Source of the DNA: Loxodes magnus
Lineage: Eukaryota > Ciliophora > Karyorelictea > Loxodida > Loxodidae
Length of the DNA stretch: 64,000 bases
Assembly: GCA_946699065.1 (NCBI GenBank)
Contig: CAMPDV010000698.1
Coordinates: forward strand, 124,001 to 188,000
Direction of reading: 5' to 3'
Part shown: piece by piece, positions 1 through 10,410 of the stretch
Layout of the letters: each line of letters begins with the position of its first letter
How positions within the stretch are numbered: the first letter of the stretch is position 1
Notes under the pieces: model-generated
What the model was told of the DNA's origin: nothing
The model's database searches: none
What the model saw: only the letters and a program-made list of their open reading frames with translations
Made by a program: the position numbers and the translations under genes

Positions 1-405
1 ATTAATCTTATAATTTTTAAATTATTACTTGTTATTATTCTTGTTTTTCTTAAAGTTGCTTTATTTGATATTCAATTTAAGAAAAATGAAATTGGAACAT
101 TTGAGAGACTTCGTTAAATTATTTATCAATTTATTCCAATTTAATTACTATTTACGATTAGATTTTATCTAATGATTCATCTATGGATGGGAATTATAGG
201 TTTAATTATTCCATTAATTTTTCTAGTAAGTTTTCTAAATTTTCTATTTTTTATCTTTGCTTTTTCAAGTCATATTGGATATTTGATATCCTTTGCTGAA
301 CTGATTATGTAAAGGATTCCTTAGATTATTAATCTTTATCTTATTAAGGCTATTCTTCAATTAAATTAGGTTATTCTTATTTTTTCAAGTATTAGTTAAT
401 AGAGG
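1..405 (+). other. possible 3' part of a hydrophobic protein, cut by window edge
   Basis: Read in frame 1 with TAA/TAG as Gln, the first 400 bases give long hydrophobic stretches separated by a short charged loop (around bases 75-120), as in a multi-span membrane protein. The other frames also look partly plausible because the DNA is T-rich, no family is recognised, and the start lies outside the window. The reading runs into a SINE at about 410, so the end is unclear. This is a weak call. Confidence 0.2.
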
Positions 406-409
406 TCTA

Positions 410-712
410 TTATTTCTTAGGTCAGCTTCTCTAAATTGAGAACCTGCTTATTAAAAATGATTATTGAATCTTGAATTAAATATTCCAGTTTTCTTGAATA
501 AGATCCATATTAGAATTAGTTATTAAGTCATTAGTTAGAAGACTCGTCAGTCAAGCGTTCATACTGTTAGCGAGAACTCTCAAGCAAGTTTTGCTTGTCT
601 CTTCCGAGTTTGTCCCTCCTTCTCCGTTGCATTAGTGTGAGATTACTCTCAATTCAGTATACACTGTATTAGATTACCTACTAGCTCTCCTAACCGCTGT
701 CGACATCCATTA
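410..712 (-). mobile_element. SINE-A copy 1 (minus strand)
   Basis: The minus-strand sequence aligns with the SINE at 15125-15522. Shared blocks are the start (ATGGATGTC), the GGTAATCT block, the GTATACTG...ATTGAGAGTAATCTC hairpin block, and the middle block TGACTGACGAGTC. The last part, with the terminal hairpin seen in copy 2, is absent, so this copy is 3'-truncated or diverged beyond about 410. The AGTAGGTAATCT block resembles a tRNA-type A box, but no clear B box follows, so a tRNA origin is only suggested. Confidence 0.6.
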
Positions 713-1269
713 TATATAAAATAATAAATTTTATGAATGGAAGGAGAAATATTTGAATATAGTGGAAATTAGGCTTAAAACTTTACTTATAACCCAGGAC
801 AAAATGGAAAAGAAGAATGTGACTTACTAACTTCGAAATAAGCGTGCAAATGAATAAAAGGAAATTTTAAAGAAATATAAGTTTCTAAACTTCTAAAAAA
901 TAACCTGATTTTATAATCAGCAAGGAGCTAAAAATGCTGTTTTCTGAATAGAAATGAAAACTCTTTAGGAAAACATTCAATTATCTTATTTAAGATCAAT
1001 ATATCAGTTCCATTAATCTTAATAATCTCCAATAATGTATTTTCATGCTTTTGCTTGTTTCTATCACTGGTCAAAGTAATTTCATGCTATAAAAATACTT
1101 TATTCCATAAAGTTTAATTCTGGTAGAATATCCAAATTAATATTAAAAAAAGGCTAAAATGATAATAAGAAAGTACAGTAGGGGAAAGAAATTTTTTTTA
1201 ATATGCTAGATTTAATAACTAGAAGCAATATCCTTAGAATTAAAAAATAAACAAAATATCTGATGAATT

Positions 1270-2110
1270 CTGATTTTGATTATTTGTGGTTCTAAAATGC
1301 AGAAATAATCGAAATTCAAGAGAGGTTAGAGGAAATAGGTACCAAAAAGTTTCCCAAAAAGCGAAGCTAACCTTTTAAGAGAAGTCTTGGAAATAAGTTA
1401 AAATTATAAAGCTCTTGGAAGGATCTGGTTTCACACCCAAGTAATAAATAAGCTATGATTCTCTGATAAAAATGACCCTGAAACTCCAGGAAGAGATAAA
1501 AAAGTTGAAGAAAGACAATAAGAAATTATTGGAAAAATATGAAATAGCAGGGGAAGTAGAATCGAGACTTATGGTTTAAAAAAAACTTAATTCTTTCTTA
1601 AATATTTCACAAAATAGAAATAGTCAATTATATAACTAGTATTAGAAGCAGAAAAAACTGAGAAATAAGATAGAAAATAAAAAAATAAAAAAATAGCAGT
1701 TTAAATGGAATTAAGAGAATCAGAAAACTATCCAACGATAATCAAAGGAGAAAAAACTTATGATTAAAATCTAAAATAGAGAAAAAAGCTATTATTATGA
1801 CTCTTGAAACCATCTAAGGCAAAGATGCTAAATAATTCATAACTTAAAACAAGAGTACCGAAGATACTAGAAGAAGTAGTAGAACAAAAAAAAGAAATTA
1901 GATAAAACTAAAAAGAGAAATATTATAGAGCAATAAATTCGAAAACATATCCAAGAAAAAAAATACCCAACATTGCTTATCCGAATGAATAATTCAAGCA
2001 TCATATACATAACAACAAGAAAAATTTTAAGAGATTTACAAAATTTAAAATTTAGCTCCAAGAACAATCTAGAGATTGTTGGAGGATAAGAAGATGAAAC
2101 ACCTTCAAGA
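1270..2110 (+). pseudogene. ORF1/gag-like gene, decayed copy
   Basis: This copy is homologous along its length to the gag-like gene at 10411-11200: the shared lysine-rich coiled coil lies near 1480-1560 and the knuckle region near 1780-1830. There the relative's C-Y-Y-C...H...C has become S-Y-Y-Y-D...H...C, so two zinc ligands are lost while the His and last Cys remain. The reading also needs frame changes. The family is taken to be a retroelement nucleic-acid-binding protein. The region 713-1270 upstream is AT-rich with no recognised feature. Confidence 0.55.
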
Positions 2111-2277
2111 ATGCCAAATATAAAACTTTTTTTTTAATTAAAAAATATTGATAAAATGCTAATAAATAAAAAGTAAAATTTAATAAGATTATTATTAAAA
2201 TCATTGCTAAAATCATTGCTCTATCATTTTAAATTTCTTTCTCGATTAATTTGTCAGCACATATTGGACAGAAGATA

Positions 2278-3271
2278 ATGGATGATGAATACAAAACATT
2301 AAAGAGCCGATACTTATACTTTATTTAGGACAATTTAACTGCTTTTCAGACTAAAACTAATTTTACATTTACTAAGGAGAAAAAATATTGGGAAGAACGT
2401 AAAGAAACAAATATAGTAAGTTAAAAACAATAAAATAATGCAACAATATCAAAAAACGAATAAAAATGAATTTCCAAATCATAGGAGAAGGTAATAACTA
2501 AAATCTTTAGGTGGTATATGACAATGCAAACCTAATTTCTCAAAATGGATAGACAGAGTCTACTTTAAATAATATGAATAACATTCCTATTGTAATGAAG
2601 ATAAATGGATTCTAAGAAATAAAATACTTCTCCAATGAAACCAAATAATTGACGAGACTTAAATAATTATTTCTGCATGCCACAAATGGATAATTAGAAA
2701 CTAGCAAAAGAAATTTAAGATTTAAAATAAACATTTTAATCACTTATGCTAATTATCAACAAATTGATTGATAAATAGGACCTTTAATAAGAAATTAATT
2801 AAAAGCCTCTCTTCTAATAGATGGAAATGTAATTCAATACAATCGAAAGAATTTTAAGACAATACTTTAATAAGAGATTTAATAAGTTTGGGAAAATCTT
2901 GATCAAAAAATGGACTAATCCTGATTCTAGAAAAAAACAGAATTCGTTCGTATTCTTCTTATAAGAAAGAAAAGTCAAATACTGAAAATTCAAGATAAGA
3001 AATCGCAAAAAATTTAAATCAAAAAAAGACTTAGCAATAGAAAAAGATTTATACAACTTATTTATTATTTACTACATACCAAACGAAAGACTATATTGTA
3101 AAAAAGATTTTAACCATACATAGAAGTTCCAAAGATTAAGGATGAACTCAGACGATTCGAAAAATGATAATACGGATTTGACTTTCAATCCTTAGCTAGA
3201 GGAGAAAACAAGAAAGTAATAAGAATTTACATACCAGAGAATTAGAAGAACTCGGCTATAAAACTTATTGA
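2278..3271 (+). pseudogene. ORF1-like gene of the ETY group, nearly complete
   Basis: The ATG (M-D-D-E-Y) opens a Lys/Gln/Asn-rich protein of about 330 residues. A coiled-coil section near 2690-2900 matches the copy at 43720-44351 (both have D-N-Q-K-L...K-E-I and M-E-x-Q-F-N-T-[IL]-E-R). The C-terminal domain is conserved in four copies of this window: P-K-I-x-D...R-R-F-E-K, then A-R-G-E-N-K-x-V-I-R-I-Y, ending G-Y-K-T-Y-TGA. At least two single-base frame changes near 3120 and 3230 break it. The zinc knuckle seen in the 44 kb copy is not intact here. A short 3' UTR and an ATT-rich tail (3330-3350) follow. Confidence 0.6.
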
Positions 3272-3605
3272 TGATAAAAATCTTTTGCAAACTCTAATTA
3301 GTGACTAACTAAATAAAGTGAGTTCATTTATTATATTATTATTATTGTAAGAGAAAAATACTCCGAAATCTTAAATAGAACAAAATAATTTAGAAATTGA
3401 TTATATACCTGAGTCTTGAATTTTAATAGAGTATTTAATATTTATAATTCTAACTACATGAATCATAATGATAGATTTCAAGAACGAGGAAGTTTCTGTA
3501 AAGTATTGTGTTAAGTCCTTACTTATTTAATTTTTTAACTAAATTTTTATATAATTTTTTTTAATTTTTTGTGTTTTAATATTTTATTTATATAATTTAA
3601 TTTAA
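3272..3605. other. AT-rich tail and spacer
   Basis: The stretch holds the 3' UTR and ATT-repeat tail of the preceding element, then T-rich sequence. I see no gene. Confidence 0.4.
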
Positions 3606-3895
3606 ATAGAGTGGACCTTACCTTTTAAGGTCGAGAGAATAATTCTCCAGAAATGAACCGACTGTGAAGCAACCTGTTCTAAATCTTGGACCTGACTAAT
3701 CTCTTCCTCATGGGTTGGAAATCTACTTATAATCGCCTGCTGGCGTCCTGTGCTTTTGAGATTTTGAACCACAAACTTGCCCGCAATTAGAAGAGAGAAT
3801 GCTTTGGGAATATTGGAGATTGAAGAGACTTATAAATTTACTTTTTTAAAGAGATGTGCCCTACTTTAGGGCTACGCACTCAATAATAGCATTTT
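3606..3895 (+). mobile_element. SINE-D with the shared 3' hairpin
   Basis: This is a GC-richer block of about 290 bp in AT-rich DNA. It opens with a perfect hairpin (GGACCTT...AAGGTC) and ends with the terminal hairpin at 3849-3882, which matches the ends of SINE-A, B, C and the LINE 3' ends. Here the inner stem is CCC/GGG where other copies have CAC/GTG, so pairing is kept by compensatory change. A T-rich tail follows. The body has no other copy in the window. Confidence 0.6.
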
Positions 3896-4064
3896 TTTTA
3901 TTTTTCCATTTTTATTCAATTTTATAATTTTTTATTAACTTTTATTTTTTTAGTTTAGTTAAGTATATTTCGCCTTTTTAACATGTATAATCTATCAAAT
4001 TTAAAAATTATACTTTAAATTAGTTTTCTATACGATTTAAAAAGTATTTCTTTTAATTTCTATA

Positions 4065-6284
4065 ATGGATTGAAACTACTGTTCAAAATGTAAAAAAACC
4101 TGTGATACTCTGGAAAAAATACCTAAGGTACTTCAATGTGGTTGTATTTTCTGTTTTTAGTGCATTAAAAGTGGTTTAAAACATGATGATCAGTTTGCTT
4201 GCGAAACTCACAAATATGTTTTTAAAGGGAAAATGTCAGATTTAAAAGATTTTATAGCAAATTAAGGTTTCTTAAAGAAGCTTATTGATTTTCAGCAAGA
4301 AGCAAAGTTAAATGAAAGGCTGTAATAGTTTACACAGTTTTTTAATATTTAGTAGATGAAATATATCATTTTCAAAAAAACTATTGTAATGATCTAAAAT
4401 TTTTTCATCGATATCATTTAATAAATTTGCTGCTAAGAAACAAAAAATATTCGCAAATAGTTGCAAAAAAACATAAAATAAAGCACATAAATTATTTTAA
4501 ATCTGAAAGATTCAATCGAAACTATAGAAAAAATTTTACGTTTAACGTCAGAAACTAGTAAAAAGCATGTAGAAAGAGAAGAGTTACTAAATCAAGTATA
4601 ATAGCAGTATAAGCAAACGAAATAAATGATGTTATCTTATAGCCATTACGAGATTGAAGAGGTAAATGGAAATTATATCACTGATTAACTAGCTGAAGAA
4701 TGTTTCGAAGCAATGAAATTCATTTAGGCTAAAACCAAAAATTAAATTTCGCAGATATAATAAGTGACTAATTTAGTAACTGATTATTTAAGTAAAAAGG
4801 ATTAATATGACTTTACAACAATTTCAAGAGAGAACGCTTCTTAATTTTTGCAAAAGTTTTCGAAATAAAGATTATCTGGCTCAAAAATGAAAAATAATCC
4901 TTTGAATAGTTCAAACATATGTTCTAATCAAGATATTATAAATCAATTCAAATAGAACGCAAATCAAGGTTTTATATAAAAATTGAATGAGGTCATACAA
5001 CTTTCTAAAACATATAAGGAAATTGAGTAAGCTTCAGCGAATGCGTTTACAATTTTGAATAATCTGAATAACAAATTCGAACAAAAAAACTATGAGGGAA
5101 TAAGAATAAGTAAAGCTGATTTGAGTGATGCAATCTTTCAAGGTTGCAATTTAAGAAATGCATAACTTTAAGATGTCGATTTAAGAAACATAAGTCTAAT
5201 AAATTGCAATTTTGATGGAGCTAATTTGACTAACGCTTTATTGGAATTACCTTAATCACTTGTTACTTTGGCTGGACATTCGAATTCAGTTAGATCGGTA
5301 GCTGTAACAAGTGATATGAAATGAATTGTTTCAGGAAGTTAGGATAATACAATAAAAATATGAGATTTTTTGAGTGGAACCTGCATGAATACTTTGATGG
5401 GACATTCAAGTTATATCAATTTGGTCACAGTAACAAGTGACATGAAATGAATTATCTCGGGGAGTTACGATTCAACGATAAAGATTTGGGATTTTCTGAG
5501 TGGAATCTGTTAAAAAACTTTAGAGGGACATACAAATTGAGTTTGATCGTTAGCTGTAACAAATGACCAGAAATGAATCATATCGGGAAGTTATGATAAG
5601 ACAATAAAGATCTGAGATATTTAAAATTATACATGCGCGAGAACTTTTTATGGACATACAAATTGAGTTTGATCGGTAGCGGTAACAAGTGATTAGAAAT
5701 GAATCGTTTCTGGAAGTAATGATTAAACTATAATGATATGAAATTTCCAGACTGGGAGCTGTATTAGAACTTTAACTGGACATTCAGACTGGATTGGATC
5801 TGTAGTCTTAACAAAAGATAATAAATTTATAATCTCAGGAAGTAACGATAAGTCAATAAAGATATGGGACTTAGAGACAGGGTAATGTATACGAACTTTA
5901 ACTGGACATATTAATAATGTAAGAAGTTTAGCAGTAACATAAGATAATTTATTTATAATATCTGGATCTTATGATAGTACTATAAGAATATGGAATTTCT
6001 AATCAGGTTAGAATCTAATAACATTAAGAGGTCACAAAGGAGAAATTTATTCGGTAACTTTATGTTAAAATAACAAAAATATAATATCAGGTGGTGCAGA
6101 TAAGTCAGTGAGGAAGTGGAATATATCAAAGTTACTTTAAAATCTTTAAGTTGGTTAAGTATTAAAGAAGGTAAGTTAAAAATTTGAATTAAAAAGGAGT
6201 GAAATTAGAGTGAATTGCAATAAATATCCGTTATACAAGTACTTAATTGTAGTTTTTAGAATATAGTGGCGAGTGAAAGTGTGA
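4065..6284 (+). CDS. RING - coiled-coil - pentapeptide - WD40 protein, intact
   Basis: The protein of 739 residues needs TAA/TAG=Gln and TGA=Trp throughout. Residues 6-49 form a RING-type finger, C-x2-C-x15-C-x-C-x2-C-x2-C-x12-C-x2-H. Residues 55-340 are Gln-rich helical or coiled coil. Residues about 345-395 are pentapeptide-like repeats (A-D-L-S-D, C-N-L-R-N, V-D-L-R-N, A-N-L-T-N). Residues about 398-690 are seven WD40 repeats, each with GH...SGS.D.(S/T)I.IW, enough for one propeller. RING plus a propeller suggests a ubiquitin E3 ligase with substrate or scaffold binding; that role is inferred. The ATG fits directly before the RING. The stop is the TGA at 6282, with a second in-frame TGA at 6294. 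Twelve Trp codons before codon 560 are TGA; the last five Trp are all TGG. Confidence 0.9.
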
Positions 6285-6587
6285 AAGATGCCTTGATAAA
6301 AAAGTGAGTAAGACATTATGAACTTTATTATTATAAAAATTTATGCTTTTTTAATTTATTTCGTTATTTTAAAAAATATAAAGTAGTTTCAATTATAAAT
6401 AAACTCGAATGAAAAAAGATACCAGCAAGTAAAAAGGGTTAATGCAGTACGAATAGATATGTATTTAAAGAAGAAAATTTTGACGAAGATTATAAATATA
6501 ATATTTACATTAATAATAAACTTTAAAGCAATGATAGATCTAATAAAGGTGGAAGTTCTATAATTCTTTATTATTATTATATAATTG

Positions 6588-7163
6588 AAAAATGGACGAT
6601 GTGCTCTAATTAACCAAGTAGATAATCTAGGTGCAATGTAGACTGCATTACGAGTACTCTCGTAATAGATTCCACTATGGATAATTAAGGACTAGCTATG
6701 TGGTATAAGCCACATTTTTACAAGGGTTCTTTCTAGGTATGAGAAATTGACAAATGGGCACTGAAGTCCACTCAGATTCCTCCTGTCTTCACGTGTCGCT
6801 AATCTGGGCATGAGGGGAAAATAACTAAAGAAATGACTGTGACTAACTATAATTTTTATTTAGAAGGGTTTAATTCATCTGTCTATTTAGCACAAAATTT
6901 GGTACTCCTCTAATCCCTTATAACTCCAGCCTTCTTAAAGAGCTTCAATAATTTATAGAAGAAAGTAATCAATTTTAATTCTAAAAATGGAGAAAAGAAA
7001 ATTATAAGATCCAATGAAAGAAAAATAAATAAAGAAATTGTGGATCAAAGAGACTATGTAAAGCTATAATCATTTTAGACTATTACAAACAGAAAATTTT
7101 GGTTTCTTTTATTAATACTGGTGATTCTAATAATGGTAGAGCCACGTTAATTTATTTATATTA
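6588..7163 (+). mobile_element. SINE-E copy 3, diverged
   Basis: The sequence aligns over its whole length with 7971-8511 and 46185-46722. The head has A-GTAGATAATCTAGGTGC and the hairpin block ACGAGTACTCTCGT-AATAGATTCCAC, the middle has the CACGTGTCGCTAATCTG block, and the end has the TTGGTTTC...GCCACG block with an (ATTT)-type tail. It is the most diverged of the three copies. It lies just 5' of the short gag-like gene at 7168. Confidence 0.6.
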
Positions 7164-7167
7164 AAAA

Positions 7168-7641
7168 ATGGAAAATTCTTGTAAAAATCTTCTTAGAAAA
7201 AGGATAACACTCTTCTAAAAAGTTATCAGAAAACCATCTTTCAAAAACTTCAAGACATGTTAAAATGGAAATGATAATTTTTGACGAAAAGTTTAAGAAT
7301 CGGAAGAAAAATCTAGTAATGTATTTCATAGATCTTATAATGATAAAATATCTAAGGATAAGTTCAGAATAAATTAAATTGAAATAAAAACAAATTAACT
7401 AGATGAGTTGACTAAAAGTTTAAAAACTATTCAAGATAAATTGCTTGCCAAGTAGGAAATTTTACTAGAAAAGATATTTTAACCATACTTAGAAGCTCCT
7501 AAAATCACAGATGCAACGAGACGATATGAGAGATAAAAAGCAGGATTTAATTTACAAGCAATAGCAAGAGGAGAAAACAAGCAAGTTATAAGGATTTATG
7601 ATCTAGAAAATCTTGAAGAATACGAATTTGAGACATATTGA
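7168..7641 (+). CDS. short ORF1-like protein of the ETY group, intact
   Basis: A single uninterrupted frame of 157 residues runs from ATG to TGA with the reassigned code. The N-terminal half is Lys/Ser-rich with a helical stretch (L-D-E-L-T-K-S-L-K). The C-terminal half carries the group signature P-Y-L-E-A-P-K-I-T-D-A, R-R-Y-E-R, A-R-G-E-N-K-Q-V-I-R-I-Y-D and ends E-F-E-T-Y. The same TGA follows ETY in the copies at 3269 and 44349. There is no zinc knuckle, so this is a 5'-shortened version of the family whose N-terminus may have been formed at the junction with the SINE upstream. The 3' UTR and ATT tail match the other copies. The function of the C-terminal domain is not recognised. Confidence 0.6.
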
Positions 7642-7730
7642 TTAATATAGACCTCTAAAAAATCTAATTAGAGGTAAACTAAATAGATTGGACGCCATGT
7701 TATCATATTTTTTATTATTATATAATAAAA

Positions 7731-7960
7731 AATATGGATGTAAGACCCAATCAGAAGAACTTGGAGATATTCTGGTGAAATGTATACTGTATTGAGATTC
7801 TTTTCTTATTAGATGTTTTCATTAATAAGGATAGAAAAACTTGGAAGAGACACATCTAAATTACTGAAGGATTCTTGCAAGCAGTGCCAAGGTTTTACTG
7901 TAAGACCACTTAATTTTTTCAATTCCTAATATTTATTCGGGTTTTATTATATATATTCAT
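7731..7960 (+). mobile_element. diverged SINE-A head
   Basis: The start ATGGATGTAA, the block GTGAAATGTATACTGTATTGAGAT and the following TTAGATG match the head of the SINE-A copies on the other strand at 410-712 and 15125-15522. The 3' part is not recognisable. The match is partial. Confidence 0.4.
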
Positions 7961-7970
7961 TTTTAAAAAA

Positions 7971-8511
7971 GATTCTGGTTTCTAGTCGGCCGAGTAGGTA
8001 ACCCGGTACATTCATGTCTGCATTGCAAGTACTCTTGCAATAGATTCCACCACAAAAAAGTAAGGATGGTCACATTGTGTGACAAATCTTACTTGTAAGA
8101 GGAGTCTCTCTATCGGTACGAGAGGTCGACTAAAGAGAACCAAAATACAGATCTCAGAGTTATCCTGATTTTACATGTCGCTATTCTGATAAGGAACTAG
8201 AAAACAACAAAGTCACGACTTAGATCAAAAATAACTATTAATTAGTAGAATTTAACCTAATTGAGTCATTTGACGCAAATATTTGAATGTCTTTAACCCC
8301 TTCTAACTCCATCCTTTGGAAGAATTACAAGAAGTTAAAGAGTAAAGGCAATCAATTTTGATTATAAAAAGGAGAGAAGAAGACAAGAATCAAAGAGACC
8401 AGATGAAGTTAGAAACATTTCTATCCTATTATTGATAATTAAATTTGGTTTCTTTATTTTTTCGTGGTGAACCAAACAATGGTGGTACCACACTAATTTA
8501 ATTAATTAATT
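7971..8511 (+). mobile_element. SINE-E copy 1 with (AATT)n tail
   Basis: This unit of about 540 bp is closely repeated at 46185-46722. The head has CGGCCGAGTAGGTAACCCGG, very like the D-arm/A-box of tRNA-Leu or tRNA-Ser, followed by a hairpin TTGCAAGTACTCTTGCAA. No conserved B box was found. The 3' end is TTGGTTTC...GTGGTGAACCAAA...GGTGGTACCAC, which can fold into a hairpin, then (AATT)n. The head is related to SINE-A but the tail is not the LINE-type hairpin. Confidence 0.7.
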
Positions 8512-8973
8512 CATATTGCTTAAATCATTAAGAAACTGATTTAAGATACGTTTATAATTGATATTCTAGATATTAAATTTATTATTAAATTTTTTCCTAA
8601 AAGAAAGGGTTCAATCTCTTTGTTTGTTGCGTTCTTATTTGTGAGCATTTATAAAATTCTCATTTTCCGTACTAAAATTAAATCCTATTAATTTAAAAAT
8701 ATTTTCAGTTTCATTTAACAAAATTTACGTACTCTTCTGGTTATTTGCTAATTATAAAGTTTAACTTGATAATGTTTTTGAATTTTGTGACCTAGATTTT
8801 CATTTTTAGCTAAATATTTAAATGATATATCTACATATGTATTTACTAATAGTGATCCACTTGAGGCGACTTGTAAAACTTCATTTACTTATTGAATTTT
8901 TTTTATTTCTTCGTCAATATAAAAGTGTATTTGCACTTTTTAATATGCGTCTTTTATAATAGATTAAAATAGA
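8512..8973. other. AT-rich spacer
   Basis: I see no gene or repeat that I recognise here; it may include the 5' UTR of the gag-like gene that follows. Confidence 0.3.
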
Positions 8974-9910
8974 ATGACTAATTTGAAAAAGGGTTTTTAT
9001 CCACTTCCTCAGAGCAGAAGAGAAAACTAGAAGCACTTTCTCATACCACATCTTAACTTCAAAAAGTCCAACCTTCTTTAGACCAAAAAATTAGCAAACG
9101 AAGAAGATCTAAAGAAAAAATAAGAGCAGAAAAGTTAACACAACTCTAAAAACCTCCATTGAAAACTGATAAAAGATAACACTCAACGGAATCATTAAAA
9201 TTAATATCAAAGAAATAAAATAAAAAAATGATGAAGACTAATTATGATAATTAAATATAGACCCTTATACCTTTGATTTAGATAATATTGAAATAGAACA
9301 AACGAACTCTTAATAGATTTAAAAATAATTTATACATTTATAAAAAGCTAAAAGGTCTAAGATGGCTTAAACTCATAGAAGGAAAAAATATTCGAAATAA
9401 ATAAAGACTAATAAATCATAAAGATGCTGATAAAGTCTTTATGAAAGACCAAAGAGCTAAAGTCGGAATCTTTAAACGAATGACAGGATTAGAGAATGAT
9501 ATTTAAAAAATGAGAGAGCAAGATGATAAAAAGTGCGTAAAATTAGAATCAAGATTCAATAAAATAAAGAAAATTTGAAGCAGACTTCAAAAGGAACTTT
9601 TCTTGAAATAAAAGACAAGAAATCAAATTTCAAAGACCAAGAAAAAGATGCTACCTTTTTGTAAAATTATTTGACGGAAATGCCTAAGATAAAAAAGAAT
9701 AAGAAGTAATATTTAACGAAATATTAACTTCTAGGAACAAAAGAAAGAGCTATTGAATTTTATTCCTCATGAACTGGAAAAATATGGAGAAAGAACAAAT
9801 ATATAAGATTAAATGCAAGACGGGAAATTTAGGAGAATTAGCTTATTATACAAACTATATAACTTTTACTTTTAAGCCAAAGAGCGAATATATTAATGAT
9901 CAAGGATTAA
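8974..9910 (+). pseudogene. ORF1/gag-like gene, decayed copy
   Basis: It begins M-T-N-L-K-K-G-F-Y, the N-terminal signature shared with the copy at 12913 (M-E-N-F-K-K-G-F-Y). The body is Lys/Glu-rich and the C-terminal part keeps a form of the post-knuckle motif (F-Y-S-S-W-T-G-K-I-W-R-K-N). The zinc knuckle itself is not recognisable and several frame changes are needed. It is most likely a dead retroelement ORF1. Confidence 0.5.
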
Positions 9911-10410
9911 TAATTTACTATCTGTTATTTTTTTAATTATATTTTTTGAAATTTTTATCTTTTCATTTGATAAAATAAATGCACAACTTATAATGTAAAA
10001 CATCCCTTCAACATAAATTAACGCAAGTAAAAATATTGACATTTTCATTTTTCTTTTAATTTTTATAGTTTTCTAATATTTGTTTAAAATATTCATATAT
10101 TTATAGCTGCTAGCGTCTTTTTTAATAAATTTTGCTTTAATTTTATTTAAAGTATCTTACTCATATATTTCTTAATATATTTTTGGTTATTAACTTATAA
10201 GATAACATTTAAAAGCTCTATTTTTGGATAATTTTTCATTTTATTGATTTTCTTTTTTATAGATGATTATTATTTTAATGAATACTTCTTGTTACATTTA
10301 GTAAGTTCATTTTTGCTCCTTTTTTGTTTGAATTTTTTTGGCCTTTTTTTTCCATTTCTTGATTGCTATCATTTAAAGGTTTTTATTATAGATTTTATTA
10401 TAAAATAAAA
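9911..10410. other. T-rich spacer / 5' flank of next element
   Basis: The sequence is very T-rich and no feature is recognised; part of it is probably the 5' UTR of the element at 10411. Confidence 0.3.

Noticed and set aside
4065..6284. Reading the stop-filled genes as pseudogenes in the standard code
   Set aside because: The in-frame stops fall at positions where conserved motifs need Gln or Trp, across many unrelated genes; random decay would not do that.
7985..8060. tRNA-Leu/Ser gene in the SINE-E head
   Set aside because: Only the D-arm resembles a tRNA; no anticodon arm, T-arm or acceptor pairing can be built.
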